From: Bacteroidales bacterium UBA3743
GTDB lineage: Bacteria; Bacteroidota; Bacteroidia; Bacteroidales; Paludibacteraceae
DNA: 64,000 nt
Assembly: GCA_002371265.1 (NCBI GenBank)
Contig: DFGT01000003.1
Coordinates: forward strand, 69,072 to 133,071
Direction of reading: 5' to 3'
A program made the translations under genes and the position numbers. A model generated the notes under the pieces. That model was given only the letters and a program-made list of their open reading frames with translations, did not search any database and had not been told where the DNA came from. Every line of letters starts with the position of its first letter. Position 1 is the first letter of the stretch. Below are positions 43,301 through 49,944 of the stretch, piece after piece.

Positions 43301-44088
43301 AGTCTGGTGGTGGCGGTATCAACTCATGGCGTGTAAGTTCAGAAATTGGATCAGACGTTGAGGGTATTTCCAACACTAACTATGACTGGTTCTTGAACAG
43401 CTTCAAGAGCAACTTCCAGTCGCAGATCGACAAGTTGCCTTACGACCATCATGAACTAATCGCAATGATTGCTCCACGTGCTTTCTTGGCATTCGGAAAT
43501 CCTGATTATGTATGGTTGGGCGACGCTTCTGGTTATGCGTCATTGAAGGCTGCGGAAGAGGTTTGGAAGGCAATGGGAATTGAGGATCGTTTCGGTTATG
43601 TGATCGAGGGAGGTCACTCACACTGCCAGGCATCTAGCAACCAGAACAAGGCAGCTCAGGCTTACATTAACAAGTTCTTGTTTGGTGACAAATCTCAAGA
43701 TACTAAGATCCGTACAAGCAAGGTGAGCAGCAACCACAGCAGCGGTAAGTTTGATTGGGGTAACCATAAGATTGTAAACAATGGTTGTGGTGAGACTGAG
43801 GTATATGATGTCGAGAGCGTAGAGAACGACGGATACTATTTGTCGCAGAACAGACCAAATCCGACAAACGGTGAGACTATGATAGACTTCACTATCGCGG
43901 ATAATTCATTTGTGACTATCGACCTTTACAACAGCTTAGGCGTTAAGGTTAAGAGCATTGTGGCCGACGAGTATTCTGCAGGAAACTATACTTTGACATT
44001 CTCTGTAGGCAACTTGCCACAAGGATTCTATTTCTATGTCATGAATGCCAACGGTTATGTTGACAGCAAGACTATGATAGTAAAATAA
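40375..44088 (+). CDS. Multidomain xylanolytic enzyme: CE6 - GH11 - CBM6 - CE15 - T9SS tail
   Basis: A 1237-residue secreted protein with a signal peptide (1-24). Residues 28-278 form an SGNH-type CE6/sialate-esterase-like acetyl-xylan esterase (nucleophile Ser39 in FGQSNMEGQG; HQGETN at 173; DNLHFS with Asp252/His255). A Gln/Gly linker leads to residues 306-535, a GH11 endo-xylanase (SYSYIGIYGWTKNPLIEYYI at 405-424, nucleophile Glu421, likely acid/base Glu515). Residues 568-716 are CBM6-like (LEGEHYDI; TSSEWLEYTIDV). After a His/Gly/Gln linker, residues 744-1107 form a CE15 glucuronoyl esterase (GCSYAGK with Ser953, AQESGG with Glu976, GGHSHC with His1081). The last ~80 residues are a T9SS type A sorting domain (NRPNPTNGETMIDF). 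The parts would deacetylate xylan, cut its backbone and split lignin-glucuronate esters. Confidence 0.88.
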   Translation: MKNTKLFIIATLALLLGSFVRVSAEPDPNFHIYLCFGQSNMEGQGNIENQDKSVDKRFQVLCSYDNCGSRKKGSWYDATPPLSCCSGAHLGPVDYFGRTLVKNLPENIKVGVSVVAIAGCDIQLFEKENYKSYRAESYMQGTIQSYGGNPYGRLVEMGKEAQKVGVIKGILLHQGETNTGQNNWPSRVKAIYNDLIKDLGLNAADVPLLVGEVVRTDQGGQCGSMNNIIANVPSTIPNSYVISAKGLGHKGDNLHFSSASYRTLGERYAEQMLKVLKYDSSQGGGQQQGGGEAQQGGGQQGGSTSNCVDPCSYKTKYSGGTSITSNGVKDVGNGYNVEMWRDGNSGNMTVFGGKADCAFKASWNNSGDYLARVGYYDGAATKKYTDLGDIYAVYNYSKSGNGGGSYSYIGIYGWTKNPLIEYYIVDDSFTPNGGGMFWNANNKGTYTVDGVTYTLKVGQRNNAPSIEGNTNFQQIFAVRSSYQTCGTINVTEHFKNWEKLGVRLGGIYDCKILCEVGGGSGSIEYTCASMSWKGQKSSLGDLSCSEGGSQGGGEQQQGGGSTVEQKPYKDAIKIPGKLEGEHYDIGGNGNAYNDSDDQNEGDAKFRTDEGVDIVKGGTGMAIGYTTSSEWLEYTIDVEKTFKYDLTANASNGGGDINFDVYIDDKKVASFEGSSTDSWDTYTALKTTTDEIKAGKHILKVKFGSNNNNLDYIEFAEADTSSHGSQGGQGSHGGQGGQGSTYIPAGEYPLSYDVENTGAACTDPVSLDKNKLKSCKTLPNPFEWANGNGKVTDFCDWSCRRNEIKREIEYWEIGEKPKFDKLEASYSGGTLTVTVYNGSNKLTLTSKISVPSGNGPHPIVIGMDGNTGSLSSSYFSKCIQVPFTHSQIAEYNSGFGGGGRSQNDPFYKLYPGTFNTKADYCAWSWGISRLIDGLEIVKDKINADLGHIAVTGCSYAGKMALYAGAFDERIALTIAQESGGGGINSWRVSSEIGSDVEGISNTNYDWFLNSFKSNFQSQIDKLPYDHHELIAMIAPRAFLAFGNPDYVWLGDASGYASLKAAEEVWKAMGIEDRFGYVIEGGHSHCQASSNQNKAAQAYINKFLFGDKSQDTKIRTSKVSSNHSSGKFDWGNHKIVNNGCGETEVYDVESVENDGYYLSQNRPNPTNGETMIDFTIADNSFVTIDLYNSLGVKVKSIVADEYSAGNYTLTFSVGNLPQGFYFYVMNANGYVDSKTMIVK

Positions 44089-44118
44089 ATCATATAGTAA
44101 ACTCTAATTTAATTAGTA

Positions 44119-44148
44119 TGCCATTGTGGGTTTGTATCTGCAATGGCA
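44119..44148 (+). terminator. Terminator of the multidomain xylanolytic gene
   Basis: TGCCATTG / CAATGGCA with a 14-base loop, then eight T. Confidence 0.8.
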
Positions 44149-44171
44149 TTTTTTTTGTTTTTTAAGAGGAA

Positions 44172-44236
44172 TTGCACTTCGAGAGTGCAAAATTTGCTAC
44201 TTTTCTGCACTTTTGTAGTGCAATTTGCTAATTTTG
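44172..44236 (+). promoter_or_regulatory. Double palindrome and promoter before the AAA ATPase (repeat copy 1)
   Basis: Two dyads, TTGCACT-n5-AGTGCAA (44172-44190) and TGCACT-n5-AGTGCA (44206-44222), centres 33 bases apart (about three helical turns). A TAATTTTG -7 element follows at 44229-44236. The dyads cover the -33 region, as operators would. A near copy of this block lies after the gene at 45533-45588. Confidence 0.65.
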
Positions 44237-44254
44237 CAGAAAAACATTTGGATT

Positions 44255-45430
44255 ATGGATATAAATTTAGTGAACTATATGCAAAATCAGTTGCAAAACA
44301 CTCCAACTGATTTTTACAGATATATGTTTGATAAAATAGATTGGCAGCAGCGTATGTTTGGACTTGTTGGTCCAAGAGGTGTCGGTAAAACGGTTCTGTT
44401 CTTACAGTACATAAAACAGAGACAAAATGATGAATTTTTGTTTTACGTCTCTGCTGACAACACATATTTCTCCACTCATTCGCTTGTAGAGCTTGCGGAT
44501 CAATTTTCTAAAGAGGGGGGCAATCATTTGTTTATAGACGAGGTGCATAAGTATGCCAACTGGTCGAGGGAACTTAAACAGATATACGACACTCATCCGG
44601 ATTTGAAAGTTGCGTTCACGGGTTCTTCCGTCCTTGATATAACCAAGGGGGAGGCAGACCTCAGTCGTCGTGCCCCGATTTATACAATGCAGGGACTTTC
44701 TTTCCGTGAATACCTTGCCATGTCGCATCATATAAATGTTTCAGTTCTTCCTTTGCAGGAGATTGTAGAGAATAAACTATTTTCCATCGAAGGCGTGCCT
44801 CATCCGCTTCCACTATTTAAGGAATATTTGCGACGTGGGTACTATCCATTTGCAACTGACAATTTGTTTGATGTGAAACTTAACCAAATCATCAATTTGA
44901 CCATGGAAGTGGATATTCCACAATATGCGAATATGAATGCGTCAACAGGTCGGAAATTAAAGAAACTTTTGGGCATAATTGCTATGAGTGTTCCATTCAA
45001 ACCGGTTATGGATAAGATAGCAAAAATGGTAAATGTAAGTAGAAACGACTTGTCTGATTATTTCTTATATATGGAAAATTCAGGTATGATCGCCCAATTA
45101 CGCGATACAACAAATGGCATTATGGGCTTGGGAAAAATAGAAAAGGTTTATTTGGACAACCCTAATTTAGCTTATTTGCTGGGAGAGGAATCTTCAAATA
45201 TCGGAAATATTCGAGAAACTTTTTTCTTTAACCAGATGCGAGTCCAGAACAAGGTGATCGTTTCGAAACAATCTGATTTTGAGATTCAGGGAATGACGTT
45301 TGAAGTGGGTGGAAAAAATAAAGGACAGAAACAAATTTCCAGTGTAGAAAGGGGATATGTTGTAAAAGATGACATTGAATATGGTTCAGACAATATCATT
45401 CCATTATGGATGTTTGGACTGAATTATTGA
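44255..45430 (+). CDS. AAA family ATPase with DUF4143 C-terminal domain
   Basis: The gene encodes 391 residues from the ATG at 44255 (MDINLVNYMQ); the upstream ATG at 44225 would lie inside the promoter. It shows Walker A GPRGVGKTV (39-47), Walker B HLFIDEVHKY (91-100, Asp95/Glu96), and an arginine-bearing sensor region FTGSSVLDIT then LSRRAPIYTMQGLSFREYL typical of this family. The C-terminal part is DUF4143-like, with VSRNDLSDYFLYMENSGMI as winged-helix-like and then a restriction-endonuclease-like fold. Function is unknown; members are frequent, variable accessory genes in Bacteroidota. Near-identical palindromic repeats on both sides suggest autoregulation or acquisition as a unit. Confidence 0.85.
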   Translation: MDINLVNYMQNQLQNTPTDFYRYMFDKIDWQQRMFGLVGPRGVGKTVLFLQYIKQRQNDEFLFYVSADNTYFSTHSLVELADQFSKEGGNHLFIDEVHKYANWSRELKQIYDTHPDLKVAFTGSSVLDITKGEADLSRRAPIYTMQGLSFREYLAMSHHINVSVLPLQEIVENKLFSIEGVPHPLPLFKEYLRRGYYPFATDNLFDVKLNQIINLTMEVDIPQYANMNASTGRKLKKLLGIIAMSVPFKPVMDKIAKMVNVSRNDLSDYFLYMENSGMIAQLRDTTNGIMGLGKIEKVYLDNPNLAYLLGEESSNIGNIRETFFFNQMRVQNKVIVSKQSDFEIQGMTFEVGGKNKGQKQISSVERGYVVKDDIEYGSDNIIPLWMFGLNY

Positions 45431-45469
45431 TTTTTGCAAATTGAAAGTTTAAGTTTCAATTTGCAAAAA
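45431..45469 (+). terminator. Terminator of the AAA ATPase gene
   Basis: A perfect 16-bp inverted repeat (arms 45431-45446 and 45454-45469, 7-base loop) directly after the stop codon. It is flanked by T- and A-rich ends, so it can serve either strand. Confidence 0.75.
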
Positions 45470-45532
45470 TGATGATAAAATTATGGTTATCAGTTGTTTC
45501 AATGCTATGGTTGTGTTTTTATGCCAGTATGT

Positions 45533-45588
45533 TTGCACTTCGAAAGTGCAAAATTTGCCACTTTTCTGCACTTCTGTAGTGCAATCTT
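45533..45588 (+). repeat. Double palindrome, repeat copy 2
   Basis: A direct repeat of 44172-44227. It shows the same two dyads (TTGCACT-n5-AGTGCAA at 45533-45551, TGCACT-n5-AGTGCA at 45567-45583), with the same 33-base spacing and only a handful of substitutions. The -7 element that follows copy 1 is degraded here (TAATTTAC). Confidence 0.75.
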
Positions 45589-45610
45589 TTAATTTACCAC
45601 TCTTCCCCAC

Positions 45611-45631
45611 GTGCGAGCCGTAGGCGAGCAC
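45611..45631 (+). repeat. 21-base GC-rich repeat, copy 1
   Basis: GTGCGAGCCGTAGGCGAGCA plus C. It matches 18 of 21 bases with the reverse complement of 58742-58762 and is an imperfect palindrome. Confidence 0.45.
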
Positions 45632-45782
45632 ATAAAATTTAGTAAAACCACGGAGTCACAAAATTTATAAAGAAAGGCTATTCCTTTTTATGAGGAAAAG
45701 AGGTTAGAATTCAATCAAAAAGTGGAAAATGATTTGCGATTTACATACTTCACGTTAATTATTCTTCAAAATAAATCAGCTT

Positions 45783-46691
45783 ATGAATAGAAATGAAATC
45801 GTACGCCAATATAAATGGATGAGTATATTACGGGTTCTGGTTAAGATTTTTACAGCTCTATTCCTTGTTATGATAATAGGTGTATGTATATATATAGGAG
45901 GTAAACTATATTTATCCACTGAATTTTTTTCCATGGCGGAGAAATTTTCAAGTTTGTTCGTAGCAGTATTTATTTTAGGCAATTGGAAATCATTTATGTC
46001 ATATCTCCAAAAACTATTGACCAATTATTTTGAAAAGAAATGGGGAATGTCGGAGAAAGAAATCAAAGATTATATTTCCAGAAGGGAGTTGTTGGGAGAT
46101 AGACCGAATCTGTATGTGTTGCCATACGTCAGTAGGTTGTGTAGTCTGAATGAAGATGGACGATGGGAACAGAGAACTGTTTTGTCGGGCTGGTTTAGCG
46201 AGGATGAGATGATTTTGGCATTCGAAACGGATTATACGGATTCGCAAATAGAGACGTTGAACGAATGGTGGAAACAGAAAGATTTGTTTGATACAAAAAA
46301 TCTGATGGACCTTCTTTTCAAACTTGCCATTGCGCAGGATGGCATCCATAATGATGAGTGGAATATGCTGATGAGTCTGATGACACAATTGAAATTCAAT
46401 AAATACTATTTCGATTTTTTCATAAATCGTTATTCTTCCCTCCGAACAGAATTTGATGATTATGAGTATAAAAGATCCGCGTCGACGGAGGAGCATTCCG
46501 TCTCCACTTTAAGACCATATTTCGAGCTCCTTGGGTTGGATGAGAATGCCACCGATGAAGAAATCAAACGAGCTTACCATAATCTGGCTTTGCTGCATCA
46601 TCCGGATCTGCCTAGGAATGCTGCAAGAATTGAGGAGTGTGAGACATTGATGGCGAAACTTAATGAAGCGAATGAGAAAATTAGAAAATAG
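45783..46691 (+). CDS. Membrane-anchored J-domain protein
   Basis: A 302-residue protein. One or two N-terminal membrane helices (about 18-70) are followed by a helical region (about 150-225) resembling TerB/DjlA-type acidic domains (LAIAQDGIHNDEWNMLMSLM). A C-terminal J-domain spans about 237-302, with FELLGLDENATDEEIKRAY and the essential HPD tripeptide in ALLHHPDLPRN. The J-domain would stimulate a DnaK-type Hsp70 at the membrane. It stands alone; its specific client is unknown. Confidence 0.8.
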   Translation: MNRNEIVRQYKWMSILRVLVKIFTALFLVMIIGVCIYIGGKLYLSTEFFSMAEKFSSLFVAVFILGNWKSFMSYLQKLLTNYFEKKWGMSEKEIKDYISRRELLGDRPNLYVLPYVSRLCSLNEDGRWEQRTVLSGWFSEDEMILAFETDYTDSQIETLNEWWKQKDLFDTKNLMDLLFKLAIAQDGIHNDEWNMLMSLMTQLKFNKYYFDFFINRYSSLRTEFDDYEYKRSASTEEHSVSTLRPYFELLGLDENATDEEIKRAYHNLALLHHPDLPRNAARIEECETLMAKLNEANEKIRK

Positions 46692-46700
46692 GAATGATTT

Positions 46701-46786
46701 AAAATAAAAAGAAGGGAACTTCGCAGCCCCCTCCGTTCTAATTTAACCTAAACCTTAATTATGAAAAAATCTACCTGTTTTGTTTT
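46701..46786 (-). ncRNA. Small RNA gene, family copy 1
   Basis: On the minus strand TTTG (46823-46820), a 19-base spacer and TATCTTTG (46800-46793) form a consensus promoter. About 85 bases later a GGAGGGGGCT-gcga-AGTTCCCTTC hairpin (GNRA loop, G-U pairs) is followed by TTTTTATTTT. Between them lies TTTTTTCATAATTAAGGTTT, shared in outline with the copy at 55954-56019. The architecture (phylum promoter, short conserved body, terminator) recalls the Bacteroidales-1 RNA described from comparative genomics, but identity was not checked. Confidence 0.6.
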
Positions 46787-46792
46787 CTATTA

Positions 46793-46823
46793 CAAAGATA
46801 GACCTTTTTTATTTAACTCCAAA
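46793..46823 (-). promoter_or_regulatory. Promoter of small RNA copy 1
   Basis: TTTG-N19-TATCTTTG on the minus strand, an exact consensus match with no protein gene downstream. Confidence 0.65.
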
Positions 46824-47160
46824 AGAAAATTAAACTTTTTTAACACTTTTTGCAATTTTTTTTGCTTCTACCCTTATGAATGGTCAATTATTATCTTATG
46901 ACTTCTGAGTCTGATTGATTCTTATTTATCTCATCTGATATGATTATTAGACATTTACGGCTGTTTTCCTAGTCGAATTGTAAAAATTTCTCTATATACA
47001 GTGACATTTTTAAGAAATTGGACAAAAAAAGAATCTTCATCACATGTATGTCGTTTTGTTTTCGTAAAATTCTTAATTCTTCAATCTTAATTCTTAATTT
47101 TTCATAGCGCATTCCTCCGTCTGCAAACAGAAAAAGTTATTTTTGTAAAAAAATAGAAAA

Positions 47161-48345
47161 ATGAAATTGCTAAGAATTTTTACTATCCTGATTTCGGCAT
47201 TTTGCTTTAATGCCATTTCAGCTCAGGAACAAGAGAAAGAATATAAGTTTATCTGGGGTGTCGATGCGGAAACCGTCTTCGACAATCGAGAGGGAGATCA
47301 GACATATTCTCCACAACAGACTATATTTTTCTCCCGTCTATCACCATCTTTGGGAGTGAGATTCGGAAAATCGGAGCACGAAAAAATAAATAATGATGGA
47401 ATAAAGAAGAAATATACCGATGTCCATAAGCTGGTGGCAGGAACCCACTACATTCAGCCAATAGGTATCGGATACAAAGAAAATAAGTTTGTCCCTACAG
47501 CTTATTATACATTTTCGCACAAGGTGGTTAAAGAAGTGAAAAGGGACTCTTCAGTTTTAATAATAGATGGAACAAACACTCCTGATTTCAAAGTTTGGAG
47601 TGTTTCGTTTGGTATGATTCCACGTCGACTATCCTACCGTCTTCCTGAAATATTGTGGAGCGATTCTATGGATTATTATAATCCTAATATTCGTGGAATC
47701 CTTTTGCAATGTACGAAAAACAATTTGGCTTTCCATGAAATATCGCTTGATTGGCGAAGCTTGCAAAGTGCTGATCAGAGAGAAGCATTCAATGTGAACT
47801 ACAATGTGCGAAAATACTTTCATCGATATCTACGTGGTATTTCTCCATTTTTCATTGGAGGAAATGTCCAGTTGAATCATCTGGCAAAACGTAATCCAGC
47901 ACCGGAAGGCGAGGGTGTCAACGACGACATGTTCGCCTATCCTTATATTGGATGGGATTTTAGCGATGAAACTGTATTTGATAGATTTAGAATCAGAGCT
48001 GGTTATGCTGTAAGTTTCGACAGATGCAGAGCGATTGGAGATTGGGAGGTAGACGGAGGATTGCTTGCTGATTTACACCTGTTATGGAAAAAAATAGGAA
48101 TAATAGAGACGTTATATGCCGGAAACAAACAATTCCCTCTTTATCCTATGTATGGCTCGTTGCTGAATATGGGAGATCCTCATTATCAGTCGTCATTCTA
48201 CTCTTTGACATCCATCTATTCACCAATTGTACATAATCGACACGTCAGTTTTGGAGCATTTCTTGATTTCCACGTCACAAAAGAGGGCACATCATGCTAT
48301 CAAAGGGTGGTGTTGAATGTGAATTTGGGTAATGTTGATAACTAA
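47161..48345 (+). CDS. Probable outer membrane beta-barrel protein, function unknown
   Basis: A 394-residue protein with a signal peptide (1-21, ending NAISAQ). It is rich in short amphipathic strands with aromatic ends (FVPTAYYTFSH, FRIRAGYAVSF, HVSFGAFLDFHV) and closes with a strand VVLNVNLGNVDN. I do not recognise the family. The pattern fits an outer membrane barrel of about 14-16 strands. A TATTTTTG -7 element lies 16 bases before the ATG and a terminator follows. No neighbour suggests a role. Confidence 0.6.
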   Translation: MKLLRIFTILISAFCFNAISAQEQEKEYKFIWGVDAETVFDNREGDQTYSPQQTIFFSRLSPSLGVRFGKSEHEKINNDGIKKKYTDVHKLVAGTHYIQPIGIGYKENKFVPTAYYTFSHKVVKEVKRDSSVLIIDGTNTPDFKVWSVSFGMIPRRLSYRLPEILWSDSMDYYNPNIRGILLQCTKNNLAFHEISLDWRSLQSADQREAFNVNYNVRKYFHRYLRGISPFFIGGNVQLNHLAKRNPAPEGEGVNDDMFAYPYIGWDFSDETVFDRFRIRAGYAVSFDRCRAIGDWEVDGGLLADLHLLWKKIGIIETLYAGNKQFPLYPMYGSLLNMGDPHYQSSFYSLTSIYSPIVHNRHVSFGAFLDFHVTKEGTSCYQRVVLNVNLGNVDN

Positions 48346-48466
48346 TTTTTGCAATATTTGAAAAGAATTATATCTTTGTAGTGGTTTAAATATTTTCATA
48401 CTATTTCATAAAATAGAGGCTTTTTACAAAACAAGCTATATTTTTGATAAGTGATTTACTAATGGC

Positions 48467-48493
48467 GAGGCAACCTTGTGATAAGGCAGCCTC
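48467..48493 (+). terminator. Terminator of the beta-barrel gene
   Basis: GAGGC/GCCTC outer stem and CCTT/AAGG inner stem, then TCTTTTTTTT. Confidence 0.7.
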
Positions 48494-48544
48494 TCTTTTT
48501 TTATTAATGGTTATGGATTAAATAATAAAAATTGTAGGTCTCTT

Positions 48545-48572
48545 GTAGAGACGCACGGTCGTGCGTCTCCAT
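48545..48572 (+). repeat. Dispersed GAGACGCACG palindrome, copy 3
   Basis: GTAGAGACGCACGG-t-CGTGCGTCTC, the most symmetric of the three copies (arms GAGACGCACG / CGTGCGTCTC). Confidence 0.7.
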
Positions 48573-48649
48573 CAGTTTGTGTATTCATCTTCGCAAAAAT
48601 CAATTGTTGATTTTTTTTACATAATTTTTTTAGATTTCCCCCTGATAAA

Positions 48650-48682
48650 TTTGAATAGTTATTCTAAAAATTTATAATTTTG
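48650..48682 (+). promoter_or_regulatory. Promoter of the GH5 gene at 48777
   Basis: TTTG (48650-48653), a 21-base spacer, TAATTTTG (48675-48682). Confidence 0.55.
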
Positions 48683-48776
48683 TCAAAATTTTGGATTATT
48701 TGCCGTTTAGTGTGCGTTTTTTGCATAGAAAAACAAAGGCATATATTATTTTAGAACGGATTAAAAAAGGACGTAA

Positions 48777-49940
48777 GTGGCTGATTTTGGAAAAGATATC
48801 GTTAAAATTGGATACATTGATGACGCGAGCATCAATGTAGATATCTTGTCTGCTTACTCTTATCCGGAAAATTCCCCCGTCGGCAAATGGGGCAAATTGA
48901 AGGTTGCCAAGAATGCAAAGGGAGTGCGTTGCCTTTGCAGTGAGACGGGAGAGCCTGTTCAGCTAAAAGGATTTTCCACACATGGTCTGCAGTGGGCCGG
49001 TGTCGCCAACGTGACTGAATGCAATATCAAAGCATTGAAAGAGGAGTGGGGATGTAGTGTCTTCCGTCTTGCTCTATATGTCGACTATGAAGGAGGCTAT
49101 GCCTACAATCCTACATTCCGTCAGACTATGTTGGAGAATGTGGTCAGGTGGACGGCGGAATGTGGAATGTATCTTGTGATAGATTGGCATGTGTTGGCAC
49201 CGGCAAGTCCGCAGGCACCTGAATACCGTTGCCATCCGATGAACGGAATGGATTTGGCGGGAGACTTTTTCACGTATTGCGCGAGACGTTTCCAGAACCA
49301 GAAACATATATTGTATGAGCTTTGCAATGAGCCGAATATTGATAACGGTGAGAAAATTCCTTGGGTCGGAGTGATCAAGGATTATTGTGAAGACATGCTG
49401 CGCATAGTAAGGACATACGACAAGGATGTGGTGGCATTGTGTGGCACACCTTCATGGAGCCAGGATACACAAGATGTGATTGGCCATGAGGTGACAGATG
49501 AGAACGGAGTTCCATATGAGAATGTGATGTACACATTCCACGTTTATGCGGCGAGCCATAACGATGGAAGAGACATCGACACTCCAACGACATTCCGTGG
49601 AATAAATTTTATGAAGCGTTTCCAAAAAGGAGATCCAGAAAAAGGAATTCCTGCGATTTTGAATACTCTTCCTGTTTTTGTGACGGAATGGGGCACAACA
49701 GATGCCGGCGGATGGACCAATTTCCGTCCTGATTTGTCGGACATGTGGCTTGATATTTTCGATGGAGACAACGACGGAGGCCAGTTGGTAAGCTGGTGCA
49801 ACTGGAGTTTCAGCGCGGAAGGAGGAGTATGTGGCGCGTTGAAATGGAACACTGGAAAGATATCCCCACTAGATCCGGAAATATTGACGGAAAGTGGTAA
49901 ATATGTCTACGATCACTTAAAAAAGCAACAAATAAAATAA
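48777..49940 (+). CDS. GH5 (subfamily 2-like) endoglucanase without signal peptide
   Basis: A 387-residue GH5 enzyme close to subfamily 2: LKGFSTHGLQWAG (about 64-76), DWHVL (136-140), acid/base Glu185 in CNEPN, TFHVYAASHNDG (253-264), and nucleophile Glu304 in FVTEWGTTDAGG. The expected substrate is beta-1,4-glucan (cellulose, lichenan). It starts at a GTG (48777) immediately after an in-frame TAA, so no longer N-terminus is possible in this frame and no signal peptide is encoded. The paralogue four bases downstream has a lipoprotein leader before the same VKKGYID segment. Either this enzyme is cytoplasmic or the leader was lost. Confidence 0.85.
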   Translation: MADFGKDIVKIGYIDDASINVDILSAYSYPENSPVGKWGKLKVAKNAKGVRCLCSETGEPVQLKGFSTHGLQWAGVANVTECNIKALKEEWGCSVFRLALYVDYEGGYAYNPTFRQTMLENVVRWTAECGMYLVIDWHVLAPASPQAPEYRCHPMNGMDLAGDFFTYCARRFQNQKHILYELCNEPNIDNGEKIPWVGVIKDYCEDMLRIVRTYDKDVVALCGTPSWSQDTQDVIGHEVTDENGVPYENVMYTFHVYAASHNDGRDIDTPTTFRGINFMKRFQKGDPEKGIPAILNTLPVFVTEWGTTDAGGWTNFRPDLSDMWLDIFDGDNDGGQLVSWCNWSFSAEGGVCGALKWNTGKISPLDPEILTESGKYVYDHLKKQQIK

Positions 49941-49944
49941 AATA

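Larger units (their letters stand above)
45431..45782. other. Gene-free stretch after the AAA ATPase
   Basis: It contains the terminator hairpin (45431-45469), the second copy of the double palindrome (45533-45588), and a 21-base GC-rich repeat (45611-45631) that has a relative at 58742-58762. No credible gene is present. Confidence 0.6.
46692..47160. other. Gene-free stretch holding a small-RNA gene
   Basis: The left part holds the minus-strand small RNA (46701-46786) with its promoter. A 46-codon open frame on the plus strand at 46760 is antisense to that RNA and not credible. The right part is AT-rich and ends in a TATTTTTG -7 element (47138-47145) for the next gene. Confidence 0.6.
48346..48776. 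other. Gene-free stretch before the GH5 pair
   Basis: It contains the terminator of the barrel gene (48467-48493), the third copy of the GAGACGCACG palindrome (48545-48572), and the GH5 promoter (48650-48682). Nothing else recognisable. Confidence 0.6.

Noticed and set aside
46760..46900. Plus-strand 46-codon open frame starting MKKSTCFVFYYKD
   Set aside because: Its start is the antisense of the small-RNA body and promoter, and the rest is Phe/Lys-rich AT-biased sequence.
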